NCBI GenBank assembly: GCA_964453205.1
Contig: CAYVRC010000066.1
Coordinates: 1-28,549 of the forward strand
Length of the DNA: 28,549 nt
Reading direction: 5' to 3'
Source: Crateriforma sp964453205
Lineage (GTDB): Bacteria > Planctomycetota > Planctomycetia > Pirellulales > Pirellulaceae
Below, one piece after another: positions 8,620 through 15,363 of this stretch; position 1 is the stretch's first letter; each line of letters opens with the position of its first letter. A program made the translations under genes and the position numbers. The notes under the pieces were generated by a model. That model made no database searches, was not told the DNA's origin, and saw only the letters and a program-made list of their open reading frames with translations.

Positions 8620-9768
8620 ATGATCGCTCCCTCGGCCCCACGGACGCTCGCCATTCTGTGTTTGACTTTCTGGAGCCCTTTGACACGGGCGGACGACCCC
8701 GCTGCCTTTCGCACCGACGGCGGCGATGACTCGTTGCCCTGGTTCGAACTGGTCGACGGACAGTTTCCGCCGGAAGGTTCCGCCCATTCCATTACCGGTG
8801 AATTGATCGGAATGGATCACTTGGAACGCACGTTCTTGCTGCGCGTCGATCGTAACGACAGTCAACGACGCAGCCATTTCGATTTGCCGATCGCGGTGAC
8901 TCTGCTGCCTTACGGCTCGCTAACGTATCACGGCGCGCCCGCTTCGATCCGCGACATCCCCGTCGGCACGCACCTGCACGGTCGGTTCTACGTCAAAGCC
9001 GCCGGCGACGAATCCGAACCGCCGGCGATCTTTCACAACCGTGTCAGTACCGAAGCCGACTTCAATCGCTGTGTGCGACTGGAGGACGATTTCAGCCACC
9101 GATCGCGTCTTGATCAGCTTTGGGAAATCAAATCCGTCGATCCGAAAGAACGAAAACTGACCGCAATCTTGACGGGCGACGCGGCGGGGGACAGCTCGGA
9201 GCAGATTTTTGACCTGCTGGAAAGCACCACGGTTTGGAAGGGCGACGGATTCGGCGAACAGGAGGATCTCAAGCCCGGTCAAAAAGTGCTGTTCAATCTG
9301 ACCTGGGCCACGCTGTACGGGCCGGGACGAATTACCGACGTCTGGGTGGACGAAGCAAGTCGTCAGCAGGCCCGTGAGCGCCAGAGACGCAAGCATCACG
9401 TGCACACCCGCCAACGCGGTCTGCCCGGTCGGGTCGATGCGGTGGACAATCAGAAACGCATCGTCGCGATCACCTTGTTCGATAACGTTGATCCACAACT
9501 GATCGACGAATTGCACCGGGACGATACCGTGGGAGTCGCGGTCGCCCGAGAAAGTTTGATGACTTACGATCCGGTCAACGACCGCAAGCGTGGAAAGGTC
9601 TTGGACATTTGCAAAGTCCCACAGGTCCCCGGTAGTAGCGGTGTGCAGATCCGCGTGCAACCCGATTTATTATTGGAAGGCTATCGTCCGGGACGCGTCG
9701 TTCGCGTCTACCCCTCCGCTTGGCCCGTGACCGCCTTGCCGCGCGAGGAGGAATTCTTTGGCCGTTGA
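8620..9768 (+). CDS. Exported protein of unknown function
   Basis: I do not recognise a named family. The 382-aa product has a signal peptide (about residues 1-24, ending near L-T-R-A-D-D). The rest is mostly predicted beta with repeated small-barrel-like units: a GELIGMDHLERTFLLRVDR unit, an EIKSVDPKERKLTAIL unit near the middle and a PGRVDAVDNQKRIVAITLF unit later. Each begins with a strand, a turn with acidic residues and another strand. This pattern suggests three or more OB-like or SH3-like barrels in a row. A basic stretch (about 247-263, RQQARERQRRKHH) separates the last two. It is probably co-transcribed with the DUF1552 gene 38 bp upstream, so it may be an accessory of the cytochrome/DUF1552 pair. 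Confidence 0.72.
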   Translation: MIAPSAPRTLAILCLTFWSPLTRADDPAAFRTDGGDDSLPWFELVDGQFPPEGSAHSITGELIGMDHLERTFLLRVDRNDSQRRSHFDLPIAVTLLPYGSLTYHGAPASIRDIPVGTHLHGRFYVKAAGDESEPPAIFHNRVSTEADFNRCVRLEDDFSHRSRLDQLWEIKSVDPKERKLTAILTGDAAGDSSEQIFDLLESTTVWKGDGFGEQEDLKPGQKVLFNLTWATLYGPGRITDVWVDEASRQQARERQRRKHHVHTRQRGLPGRVDAVDNQKRIVAITLFDNVDPQLIDELHRDDTVGVAVARESLMTYDPVNDRKRGKVLDICKVPQVPGSSGVQIRVQPDLLLEGYRPGRVVRVYPSAWPVTALPREEEFFGR

Positions 9769-9887
9769 TGACGCATCCGCGGCCGGGCCGGCGGTCCGCG
9801 GTCTGGACGTTCTGCACGCCGTCAGGCTCTCGTTTACAATGCCCCTCGATACGTCTCCCGCCTTTCTTCACCAACGCCTGCCGGACC

Positions 9888-11453
9888 ATGAGAATTCATC
9901 CATCCGCTTTCGCCGTCTTGGCGATTTTGTTTGCCGGACCCCATTGCTTCGCCGCCGACCAGCCCAACGTCATGGTGTTTCTTGTCGACGACATGGGGGT
10001 GATGGACACCAGCCTGCCATTCCTGACCGACCAGAACGGTGAAGCCAAACGTTATCCGCTGAACGACTATTACCGCACGCCGGCGATGGAGCGGTTGGCC
10101 GCTGAGGGCATCCGTTTCAATCAGTTTTACGCGATGAGCGTTTGCTCGCCCACGCGAATCAGCATCATGACGGGCCAAAACGCCGCCCGTCACCGCACCA
10201 CGAACTGGATCAACCCGCGGACAGACAACCGGGGCGAGTTCGGCCCGCCGGCTTGGAATTGGGGCGGGCTGACGAAAGAAGACGTGACCCTGCCGCGACT
10301 TTTACGTGACCAGGGCTACACGACCATCCATGTCGGCAAAGGTCACTTCGGCGCCGAAGGCCACGAAGGTGCCGAACCGTTGAATCTGGGCTTTGACGTC
10401 AACGTCGCCGGCGCGTCCTTCGGCGCACCGGGCAGCTACTACGCCGAAAAGAATTACGGAGGCTTGACGCGGCGCGACCATCACGCCGTGCCGCATCTGG
10501 AAAAGTACCACGGCAGCGACACCTTCCTGAGCGAAGCATTGACCATCGAAGCCAAACAACGTGTCAGTGAAACCGTCGAAAGCGACAAGCCGTTTTACTT
10601 GTACTTTGCTCATTACGCCGTTCACGCACCGTTCGATTCCGATCCTCGATTCGCCGACCACTACAAAGATTCGGGTAAACCGGGCAACGCCCAAGCCTTT
10701 GCCACGCTGATCGAAGGCATGGACAAGTCGCTCGGCGACATGCTGGACCACCTCGAGGACCTCGGCGTCGCCGAAAACACGTTGATCTTCTTCCTGGGCG
10801 ACAACGGCAGCGACGCACCCCTGGGACATCAGCACCAAGTCGCTTGCGCCGCCCCGCTACGTGGCAAGAAAGGCGCCCATTACGAGGGCGGCATGCGGGT
10901 TCCCTTCATCGCCGCGTGGGCGAAACGCGACCCCGACAATCCTTGGCAGCAAGAGCTGAACATTCCCGCCGGCGAAATTCAAACGCAGGTCGCCGCCGTT
11001 CAAGACTTGTTCCCCACGATCATGCGGGTCACGGAAACGCCGACGCCCGATGGTCATCATGTCGACGGCCACCGGCTGCAGACGCTGTTGACCGGCGAAT
11101 CCGATCCGGACCGCCGAGAACAATTCCTGATGCACTATCCTCACGGACCGCACCGCAGCAATTACTTCACCGTGTGGCGGGACGGCGACTGGAAAGTGAT
11201 CTATCACGCCTTGCCGCGAATCCCGACCCACGGCGGTCATCTTCAGTACGAAGGCGGTCACTATGAATTGTTCAATCTGGCCGACGATCCGTTCGAATCG
11301 AACAACTTGGCGAAAGAAAAACCGGACGTGTTGGCGACAATGATCAAGGGTTTGATCGCCGCGATGGAAGCGCACGAGGCGGTTTATCCGATCGACGAAT
11401 CGGGCAACCCCCTCCGTCCGCATCTCCCTTCGCGTCGCGGGATCGACAAGTGA
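9888..11453 (+). CDS. Sulfatase (arylsulfatase family), exported
   Basis: From the ATG at 9888 the product is 521 aa with a signal peptide ending near H-C-F-A-A-D. Earlier in-frame starts add 56 residues with no signal character. The sulfatase signature C-S-P-T-R lies at residues 86-90, followed by ISIMTGQ; Cys86 is the residue that would be converted to formylglycine. Other family landmarks are the metal-binding V-D-D-M-G near the N-terminus, HVGKGHFG, FLGDNGSDAP and KGAHYEGGMRVPF. It should hydrolyse a sulfate ester in the periplasm or outside the cell, most likely on a sulfated polysaccharide, but the substrate cannot be read. A TACAAT hexamer at 9835-9840 could be its own -10 box. It is convergent with the CBS gene, 18 bp away. 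Confidence 0.92.
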   Translation: MRIHPSAFAVLAILFAGPHCFAADQPNVMVFLVDDMGVMDTSLPFLTDQNGEAKRYPLNDYYRTPAMERLAAEGIRFNQFYAMSVCSPTRISIMTGQNAARHRTTNWINPRTDNRGEFGPPAWNWGGLTKEDVTLPRLLRDQGYTTIHVGKGHFGAEGHEGAEPLNLGFDVNVAGASFGAPGSYYAEKNYGGLTRRDHHAVPHLEKYHGSDTFLSEALTIEAKQRVSETVESDKPFYLYFAHYAVHAPFDSDPRFADHYKDSGKPGNAQAFATLIEGMDKSLGDMLDHLEDLGVAENTLIFFLGDNGSDAPLGHQHQVACAAPLRGKKGAHYEGGMRVPFIAAWAKRDPDNPWQQELNIPAGEIQTQVAAVQDLFPTIMRVTETPTPDGHHVDGHRLQTLLTGESDPDRREQFLMHYPHGPHRSNYFTVWRDGDWKVIYHALPRIPTHGGHLQYEGGHYELFNLADDPFESNNLAKEKPDVLATMIKGLIAAMEAHEAVYPIDESGNPLRPHLPSRRGIDK

Positions 11454-11471
11454 CGCCGTCTCGACCGTCCG

Positions 11472-11903
11472 CTAACGCGCCGGTTCGGCGGGAAGCGATA
11501 CCATTTCGATCAGTTCCGCCGCCAATCCGTGTTCTCCCGATTTCGCGACGATGTCGCCGACCGAGACGATACCGACAATTTCATTGTTCGAGCCGGTCAC
11601 CAGCAGGCGACGGATCTGCTGTTGTTCCATCAATTTTGCCGCTTCGGCAATACTCGTCGTTTCGGGCATCGTGATCAGTTCGCCGGTCATGATCTCACCA
11701 ATGGGCTTTTGAGAACAATCACACTGTTCGGCCACAGCCCGCACCACGATGTCGCGGTCGGTCACGATTCCGATCGGTTGACCGTCACGGAATACCGGCA
11801 CCGAGCCGACCCCCAGCCGTTGCATCGCCTGAGCCGCCTCGCAAACACTTTGGTCCGCCGAGATACCTTGCACGTGAGTCGTCATCAATTCTTTCAACTG
11901 CAT
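11472..11903 (-). CDS. CBS-domain pair protein
   Basis: This 143-aa protein is two CBS domains and little else (about 1-60 and 70-130). Both show the family pattern: VCEAAQAMQRLGVGSVPVF with GIVTDRDIV, then IAEAAKLMEQQQIRRLLVTG with GIVSVGDIV. CBS pairs bind adenine nucleotides and report energy state. Stand-alone pairs of this size are typical of stress and hypoxia gene sets. An AAAGGAATGCGC ribosome site precedes the ATG at 11903. It is the first gene of the stress-type block and is read away from the GFOR-like gene in the same direction, with an 86-bp gap. I saw no convincing sigma-54 site in that gap. Partner protein unknown. Confidence 0.9.
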   Translation of the reverse strand: MQLKELMTTHVQGISADQSVCEAAQAMQRLGVGSVPVFRDGQPIGIVTDRDIVVRAVAEQCDCSQKPIGEIMTGELITMPETTSIAEAAKLMEQQQIRRLLVTGSNNEIVGIVSVGDIVAKSGEHGLAAELIEMVSLPAEPAR

Positions 11904-11989
11904 GAGCGCATTCCTTTAAGAATAAACTTCGGGTTAAAAACTTTCGCACGAGTGTCCGCGGCGAACTCGCATCCGGCTTTCTCGTCGCA

Positions 11990-13249
11990 TCACGCTCGAT
12001 TCACCTTCGCCGGTTTCCCGTCACGAATCGATTGAGCCATTGCGGCAAGAACTCGCATGTCCGCCAAGCCCTCCTCGCCCGGCGTTCGAACCGCCCGGTC
12101 ATCGAGAATCGACCGCGAGAAATAGTCCATCTCCGATGCGAAGTGATTGACTTCCTTGAACTCGTGATCGGTCACCACCGGATGCGAGTCGGAATCGGAA
12201 GAATGATGCGTCATCAACCGCTGGCCGTTGTAGCTGAACGCGGGCGACAGTTCGATCGTCCCGTCGGCGCACGCGACGCGGTAGAAATCGCTGCGATGCG
12301 TCCCGAAGCTGCAATCCAAATTCGCCAGCACGCCCGATGGAAAACGCATGACACACGAAACGCTTTCGGGGACCTCGCGAAATCGCGGATCGTCTTTCGG
12401 CTGATGAACCTGTGCGAAAACCTCGACCGGTTCCTCACCCGTCACATAGCGGGCCGCATTGATCGGATAGACCCCCACGTCGCCCACCGGGCCGCCACCG
12501 AGTTCCGCCGCCAAACGAATGTTCGGCGCGTTCACGTTGATGCAAAAACTACCGCTGAACGTCTTGATCTCACCTAGACGCTTTTCATCGCAAATTTCAA
12601 TCACTTTGCGATTGAAAGGCTCGTAATGCAGCCGATAGGCAATCATCAACTTGCGTTTGGCCTGATCCGCCGCGTCGATCATCCGCTCGCACTCGTCGAT
12701 CGTCACAGCCATCGGCTTCTCGCACAGCACATGCTTGCCGGCCTTGAGGGCCCGGATCGTGAACTCCGCATGCATCGAATTTGGCAGCACGATGTAAACG
12801 ACATCGATGCGAGAGTCGTCGACGATCTGATCAAAATTCTGATAATTGTAGATCGCGTCCTTCGCGACCCCATACGCCTCGGCAACCGTCTTTGCTTTAT
12901 TCGGGTGTCCACTCACCAGCGCCGTCGGCTGTGACAAATCGCACAGCCCGAAAGCCGGCATGATTTGGCCGACGGCCAGTTGCCCCAAGCCGACCACAGC
13001 CCAGCCGTATTTCTTTTTCGGAACCTCGGGCAGCTTTAAATTCGGTGGTTGATCGTTGGGTGGCGCCAACGGCACTTTTTCGCCCACCGTTTTGATCGAT
13101 CGGCCGCCAACCGGTTGAATCGGCTGGTCGTCTGGAAACCCATCGGATCGCGCTGCTGTGGAGGCGCCGCCGGTCGCTCCGACCGTGGCCACCGTCGCCG
13201 TTCCGACTCGGGCGAATTGTCGACGGCTCAGTGAGGTTCGATCTGGCAT
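11990..13249 (-). CDS. gfo: Gfo/Idh/MocA oxidoreductase, glucose-fructose oxidoreductase-like, Tat-exported
   Basis: This 419-aa protein carries a twin-arginine leader (S-R-R-Q-F-A-R-V-G at 8-16) and a proline-rich arm (about 55-77) before the Rossmann domain (Y-G-W-A-V-V-G-L-G-Q at 81-90). The family E-K-P lysine motif is at 177-179. From memory the match to Zymomonas GFOR runs along much of the length: ALVSGHPNKAK, PNSMHAEFTIRALKAGKHV, NAARYVTGEEPVEV and R-T-P-G-E-E-G near the end. GFOR carries tightly bound NADP and converts glucose plus fructose to gluconolactone plus sorbitol in the periplasm; the Tat leader and arm support that location. A different sugar or inositol substrate is possible, so the gene symbol is tentative. 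A sigma-54-like site lies at 13306-13321. Confidence 0.78.
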   Translation of the reverse strand: MPDRTSLSRRQFARVGTATVATVGATGGASTAARSDGFPDDQPIQPVGGRSIKTVGEKVPLAPPNDQPPNLKLPEVPKKKYGWAVVGLGQLAVGQIMPAFGLCDLSQPTALVSGHPNKAKTVAEAYGVAKDAIYNYQNFDQIVDDSRIDVVYIVLPNSMHAEFTIRALKAGKHVLCEKPMAVTIDECERMIDAADQAKRKLMIAYRLHYEPFNRKVIEICDEKRLGEIKTFSGSFCINVNAPNIRLAAELGGGPVGDVGVYPINAARYVTGEEPVEVFAQVHQPKDDPRFREVPESVSCVMRFPSGVLANLDCSFGTHRSDFYRVACADGTIELSPAFSYNGQRLMTHHSSDSDSHPVVTDHEFKEVNHFASEMDYFSRSILDDRAVRTPGEEGLADMRVLAAMAQSIRDGKPAKVNRA

Positions 13250-13305
13250 GGTGCTTGACTTCGTCTAAGAGAGGGCAGGGCGAAAGATCGCATTCCACGT
13301 CGATC

Positions 13306-13321
13306 AGCAATCGATGTTCCA
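13306..13321 (-). promoter_or_regulatory. Candidate sigma-54 promoter for the GFOR-like gene
   Basis: Read on the minus strand this is TGGAACATCGATTGCT: -24 element TGGAAC (one mismatch to TGGCAC), five-base spacer, -12 element TTGCT. GG and GC are separated by ten bases as sigma-54 requires. The predicted start site is near 13296, giving a leader of about 47 bases to the ATG at 13249. It lies in the gap between two co-oriented genes. Confidence 0.55.
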
Positions 13322-13331
13322 TCCATCCTCA

Positions 13332-13550
13332 CTAAACGATTTCGATCGAGATCGCATGCGTCAAGGTCGCTCGGTCAACGACCACCAAACGGCATGCGTC
13401 CGCGTCTTGGCGAGCGAGAAAGCGGGACTCGCAGTCCGGACACCGAATCAGATTCCCCAAAAAGTCGATACCGACCCGAAGTCGTCGATCGCACACGGGG
13501 CACGACGCGTTGAAACGCACCTCATGCATGGCGTCTTGATTAGCATTCAC
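13332..13550 (-). CDS. Small zinc-ribbon protein
   Basis: This 72-aa protein has two C-X2-C knuckles, C-P-V-C (17-20) and C-P-D-C (37-40), joined by 16 residues (F-L-G-N-L-I-R before the second), the layout of a zinc ribbon as in MJ0042/zinc-ribbon-5 type domains. A downstream half is strand-rich with no clear motif. The start is GTG at 13550, chosen because the BON gene upstream ends in the same four bases (GTGA overlap), which favours translational coupling; an internal ATG at 13529 would give 65 residues and keep both knuckles. It is probably a nucleic-acid or protein-binding adaptor. Small proteins like this are common and usually unannotated in planctomycetes, so function is open. Confidence 0.72.
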   Translation of the reverse strand: MNANQDAMHEVRFNASCPVCDRRLRVGIDFLGNLIRCPDCESRFLARQDADACRLVVVDRATLTHAISIEIV

Positions 13551-13924
13551 GTTTGATGGACCGAGTTTTTCGGCGGACGGTTTTCGACGACTCGAATCTG
13601 GTTTTCAATTCGTTCGATCCCGTCAATGCGTCGTGCGATTTCCTGAGCCAACTGCTTCATGTGATAGGTCGATACTCGTCCGGTCAATCTGCAATGTGCT
13701 TCGTCGCAGTGGCCGTATACTTCGTGCAGTTGTCGTCGACCGCTCTGACGGAGGCGCTGATGAAGCAGATCTTGCAATGAATGAAACCGGTGAGCTCGCT
13801 TGGCAGCCGTCGAGCCCGACGTGCCGGAGGCGGTCGCCGGCGACGAAGCCGTAGGCGAGGTCGACATTTTGGAGGTTCCTTGTCCGAATGGTTGACTGGA
13901 GAGATAGGCCACGAAAGTGATCAT
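13547..13924 (-). CDS. BON-domain protein
   Basis: The C-terminal 65 residues fit a BON domain (OsmY-type, about 60 residues): a helix around L-H-E-V-Y-G-H, then C-R-L-T-G-R-V-S-T-Y, a helix with KQLAQEIARRIDGIERIEN and a final strand Q-I-R-V-V-E. BON domains bind membranes or other envelope components and are often osmotic- or stress-induced. I use ATG 13924 (125 aa) because GAGGAAGGAG sits nine bases before it. ATG 13867 (106 aa) is also good, with AAGGA at the same distance. The N-terminal part is a Ser/Thr/Ala-rich linker without a classical signal peptide, so a cytoplasmic location is possible. The gene overlaps the zinc-ribbon gene by four bases. Confidence 0.75.
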   Translation of the reverse strand: MITFVAYLSSQPFGQGTSKMSTSPTASSPATASGTSGSTAAKRAHRFHSLQDLLHQRLRQSGRRQLHEVYGHCDEAHCRLTGRVSTYHMKQLAQEIARRIDGIERIENQIRVVENRPPKNSVHQT

Positions 13925-13953
13925 GCCTGGCTTCTCCTTCCTCTGCACACCTC

Positions 13954-13969
13954 TGCAAAATAGATACCT
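13954..13969 (-). promoter_or_regulatory. Weak candidate sigma-54 promoter for the BON/zinc-ribbon operon
   Basis: Minus-strand sequence AGGTATCTATTTTGCA has GG and GC ten bases apart and a full TTGCA -12 element, but the -24 element keeps only GG and one A of TGGCAC. The predicted start near 13944 would leave only about 20 bases before the ATG at 13924, or 77 before the alternative ATG at 13867. Confidence 0.3.
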
Positions 13970-14106
13970 CAAGCGGTCATCTCCTCCCGAATTCATAAGC
14001 GATCCTCCGATCGATCTCTCCGCAGCACGCCTCAGCCATCGCTGCAACCTGTTCTGCCTGTTTTGCTTGTTCGGTCCGAGCGACCGCCGTCGATAAATCG
14101 CTGTTT

Positions 14107-14122
14107 TGGCACATCGGTTGCA
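14107..14122 (+). promoter_or_regulatory. Sigma-54 promoter of the Tyr/Asp-rich secreted protein
   Basis: TGGCACATCGGTTGCA is a complete match to the sigma-54 consensus TGGCAC-N5-TTGCW, preceded by a T-rich run. GG is at 14108-14109 and GC at 14120-14121. The predicted start site is near 14132, giving a leader of about 78 bases before the ATG at 14210. It is the strongest of the sigma-54-like sites in the window. A CGGTC-N5-GACCG dyad at 14072-14086 lies just upstream and may or may not be relevant. Confidence 0.8.
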
Positions 14123-14209
14123 TGAGAGGGTTGATTAACTTTGGCCGTAATTCGGCGACATCCGAACCGACGCCATGATTGCGATTTCGACCACACAGGA
14201 GAACCGAAG

Positions 14210-15214
14210 ATGAAGCGCTGCTACCTTTTACTGACCGCATTGACCGTTGCCCTAACCGGCGGCACCGCATTCTCTCAAGAGTATTGGGAATATGAGCCAT
14301 GGGAGAACGAAACGGAGCGTCATGAGCCGACTCTCGGCCTCGAAACCGAATACGAAGACGACGGTGACATCGATGTCGAACGAGAGGGCTACGAGTGGGA
14401 GCCCGACGAAGGATACCACGAAGAGGAGTGGTACGACCCGAGCGACTGGTTCGACGACGATAGCACGGTCGACTATGAAAACGACACTTACGGATACTAC
14501 GACGACTACTACGATCCGTATTACGGCTGGGGCTACGACGGATACGGATACGACTACTACGACTACGATTATGACTACACGTTCGACGACGATTATGTCT
14601 ATGACGACGTCGACTACGAGTTTGACAAGCAGTTGACCGGTAGCGTCGAGGGTCTAGAGCGGATGCGTGGTTCCGACGGTGCGCCGCAAAGCGTGCGGCT
14701 GAAAGTGAAGACCCAGGACGGTCAGACGCGGACTCTGCATCTGGGTGACTTGGCCTATGTCAATCGCTACCTGCCGAAGATTCGAAAAGGCGATGAGGTC
14801 GTGATCGGTGGAGAAATGATCGAACGAGACGGCCGCAAGATGTTTCAGGCGAAGGAAATGCGATCCGAAGACGAGTCTTACCTGATCCCCGATTATGAAT
14901 ACAGTCGGCAAATCGAAGGCGAACTCGAAGGATTGAAGAAAGTTCGGATGCGAGACGGCAACGTGGAGATGGTCGTGGCCAGAGTCCGTACCGATGACGG
15001 CAAGACGATGGACGTCCGCCTTGGCGAGCCTAGCGAATTGAGCGGCATTTCAAGAACGATGCGTCGAGGTGCCAAAGTCCGCGCCGAGGGCTATCGCCGC
15101 GAAGTGAATGACAAAAGCAGTTTCGTCGTTCAAGACTTTAAGGTCGTCGAAGAAGCTGAAAATGGAAGCGCACGTCAAACCCGCCAGCAAAATGGTGGTC
15201 AGCAACGTCGTTGA
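14210..15214 (+). CDS. Secreted Tyr/Asp-rich protein with two C-terminal repeat domains
   Basis: I do not recognise a family. From ATG 14210 (AGGAGAA ribosome site nine bases before) the product has 334 residues. A signal peptide (1-22, ending T-A-F-S-Q) is followed by an acidic, aromatic stretch (23-138) that becomes almost only Tyr, Asp and Gly at 94-138. Then come two related beta-rich domains: A at 139-217 (Q-L-T-G-S-V-E-G-L) and B at 232-312 (Q-I-E-G-E-L-E-G-L), each with an R-x-R/K-T-x-D-G-x-T strand pair and a K/R-x-G-x-x-V strand. They resemble small OB-like barrels. The tail is Gln/Arg-rich. The acidic-aromatic segment could bind cations or matrix, or be cross-linked through tyrosines; that is inference. 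Confidence 0.82.
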   Translation: MKRCYLLLTALTVALTGGTAFSQEYWEYEPWENETERHEPTLGLETEYEDDGDIDVEREGYEWEPDEGYHEEEWYDPSDWFDDDSTVDYENDTYGYYDDYYDPYYGWGYDGYGYDYYDYDYDYTFDDDYVYDDVDYEFDKQLTGSVEGLERMRGSDGAPQSVRLKVKTQDGQTRTLHLGDLAYVNRYLPKIRKGDEVVIGGEMIERDGRKMFQAKEMRSEDESYLIPDYEYSRQIEGELEGLKKVRMRDGNVEMVVARVRTDDGKTMDVRLGEPSELSGISRTMRRGAKVRAEGYRREVNDKSSFVVQDFKVVEEAENGSARQTRQQNGGQQRR

Positions 15215-15285
15215 ACGACTCGGCGACACCCAAGCCGACGGCAAAGTTCGTGAAAGAGGTGACGTCGGCATTGAGCCGGCGGTTC

Positions 15286-15319
15286 AAAAGGCACCGGCAA
15301 AAACCGGTGCCTTTTTTTT
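15286..15319. terminator. Bidirectional rho-independent terminator
   Basis: A perfect 12-bp stem (AAAAGGCACCGG at 15286-15297 against CCGGTGCCTTTT at 15304-15315) closes a six-base loop and runs into eight T on the plus strand (15312-15319). The four A at the left edge provide a shorter U run on the minus strand. It sits between two convergent genes, ending at 15214 (plus) and 15364 (minus), exactly where a shared terminator is expected. Confidence 0.92.
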
Positions 15320-15363
15320 AGGCCCGCAACGCCGGATCGTTCGTTGAGAGACCGCTTACAACT

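Noticed and set aside
11936..11989. GG-N10-GC sequence (CGGATGCGAGTTCGCC, minus strand) before the CBS gene
   Set aside because: Spacing is right but the -24 element has lost C-A-C and the -12 element reads TCGC; too weak to count as a sigma-54 site.
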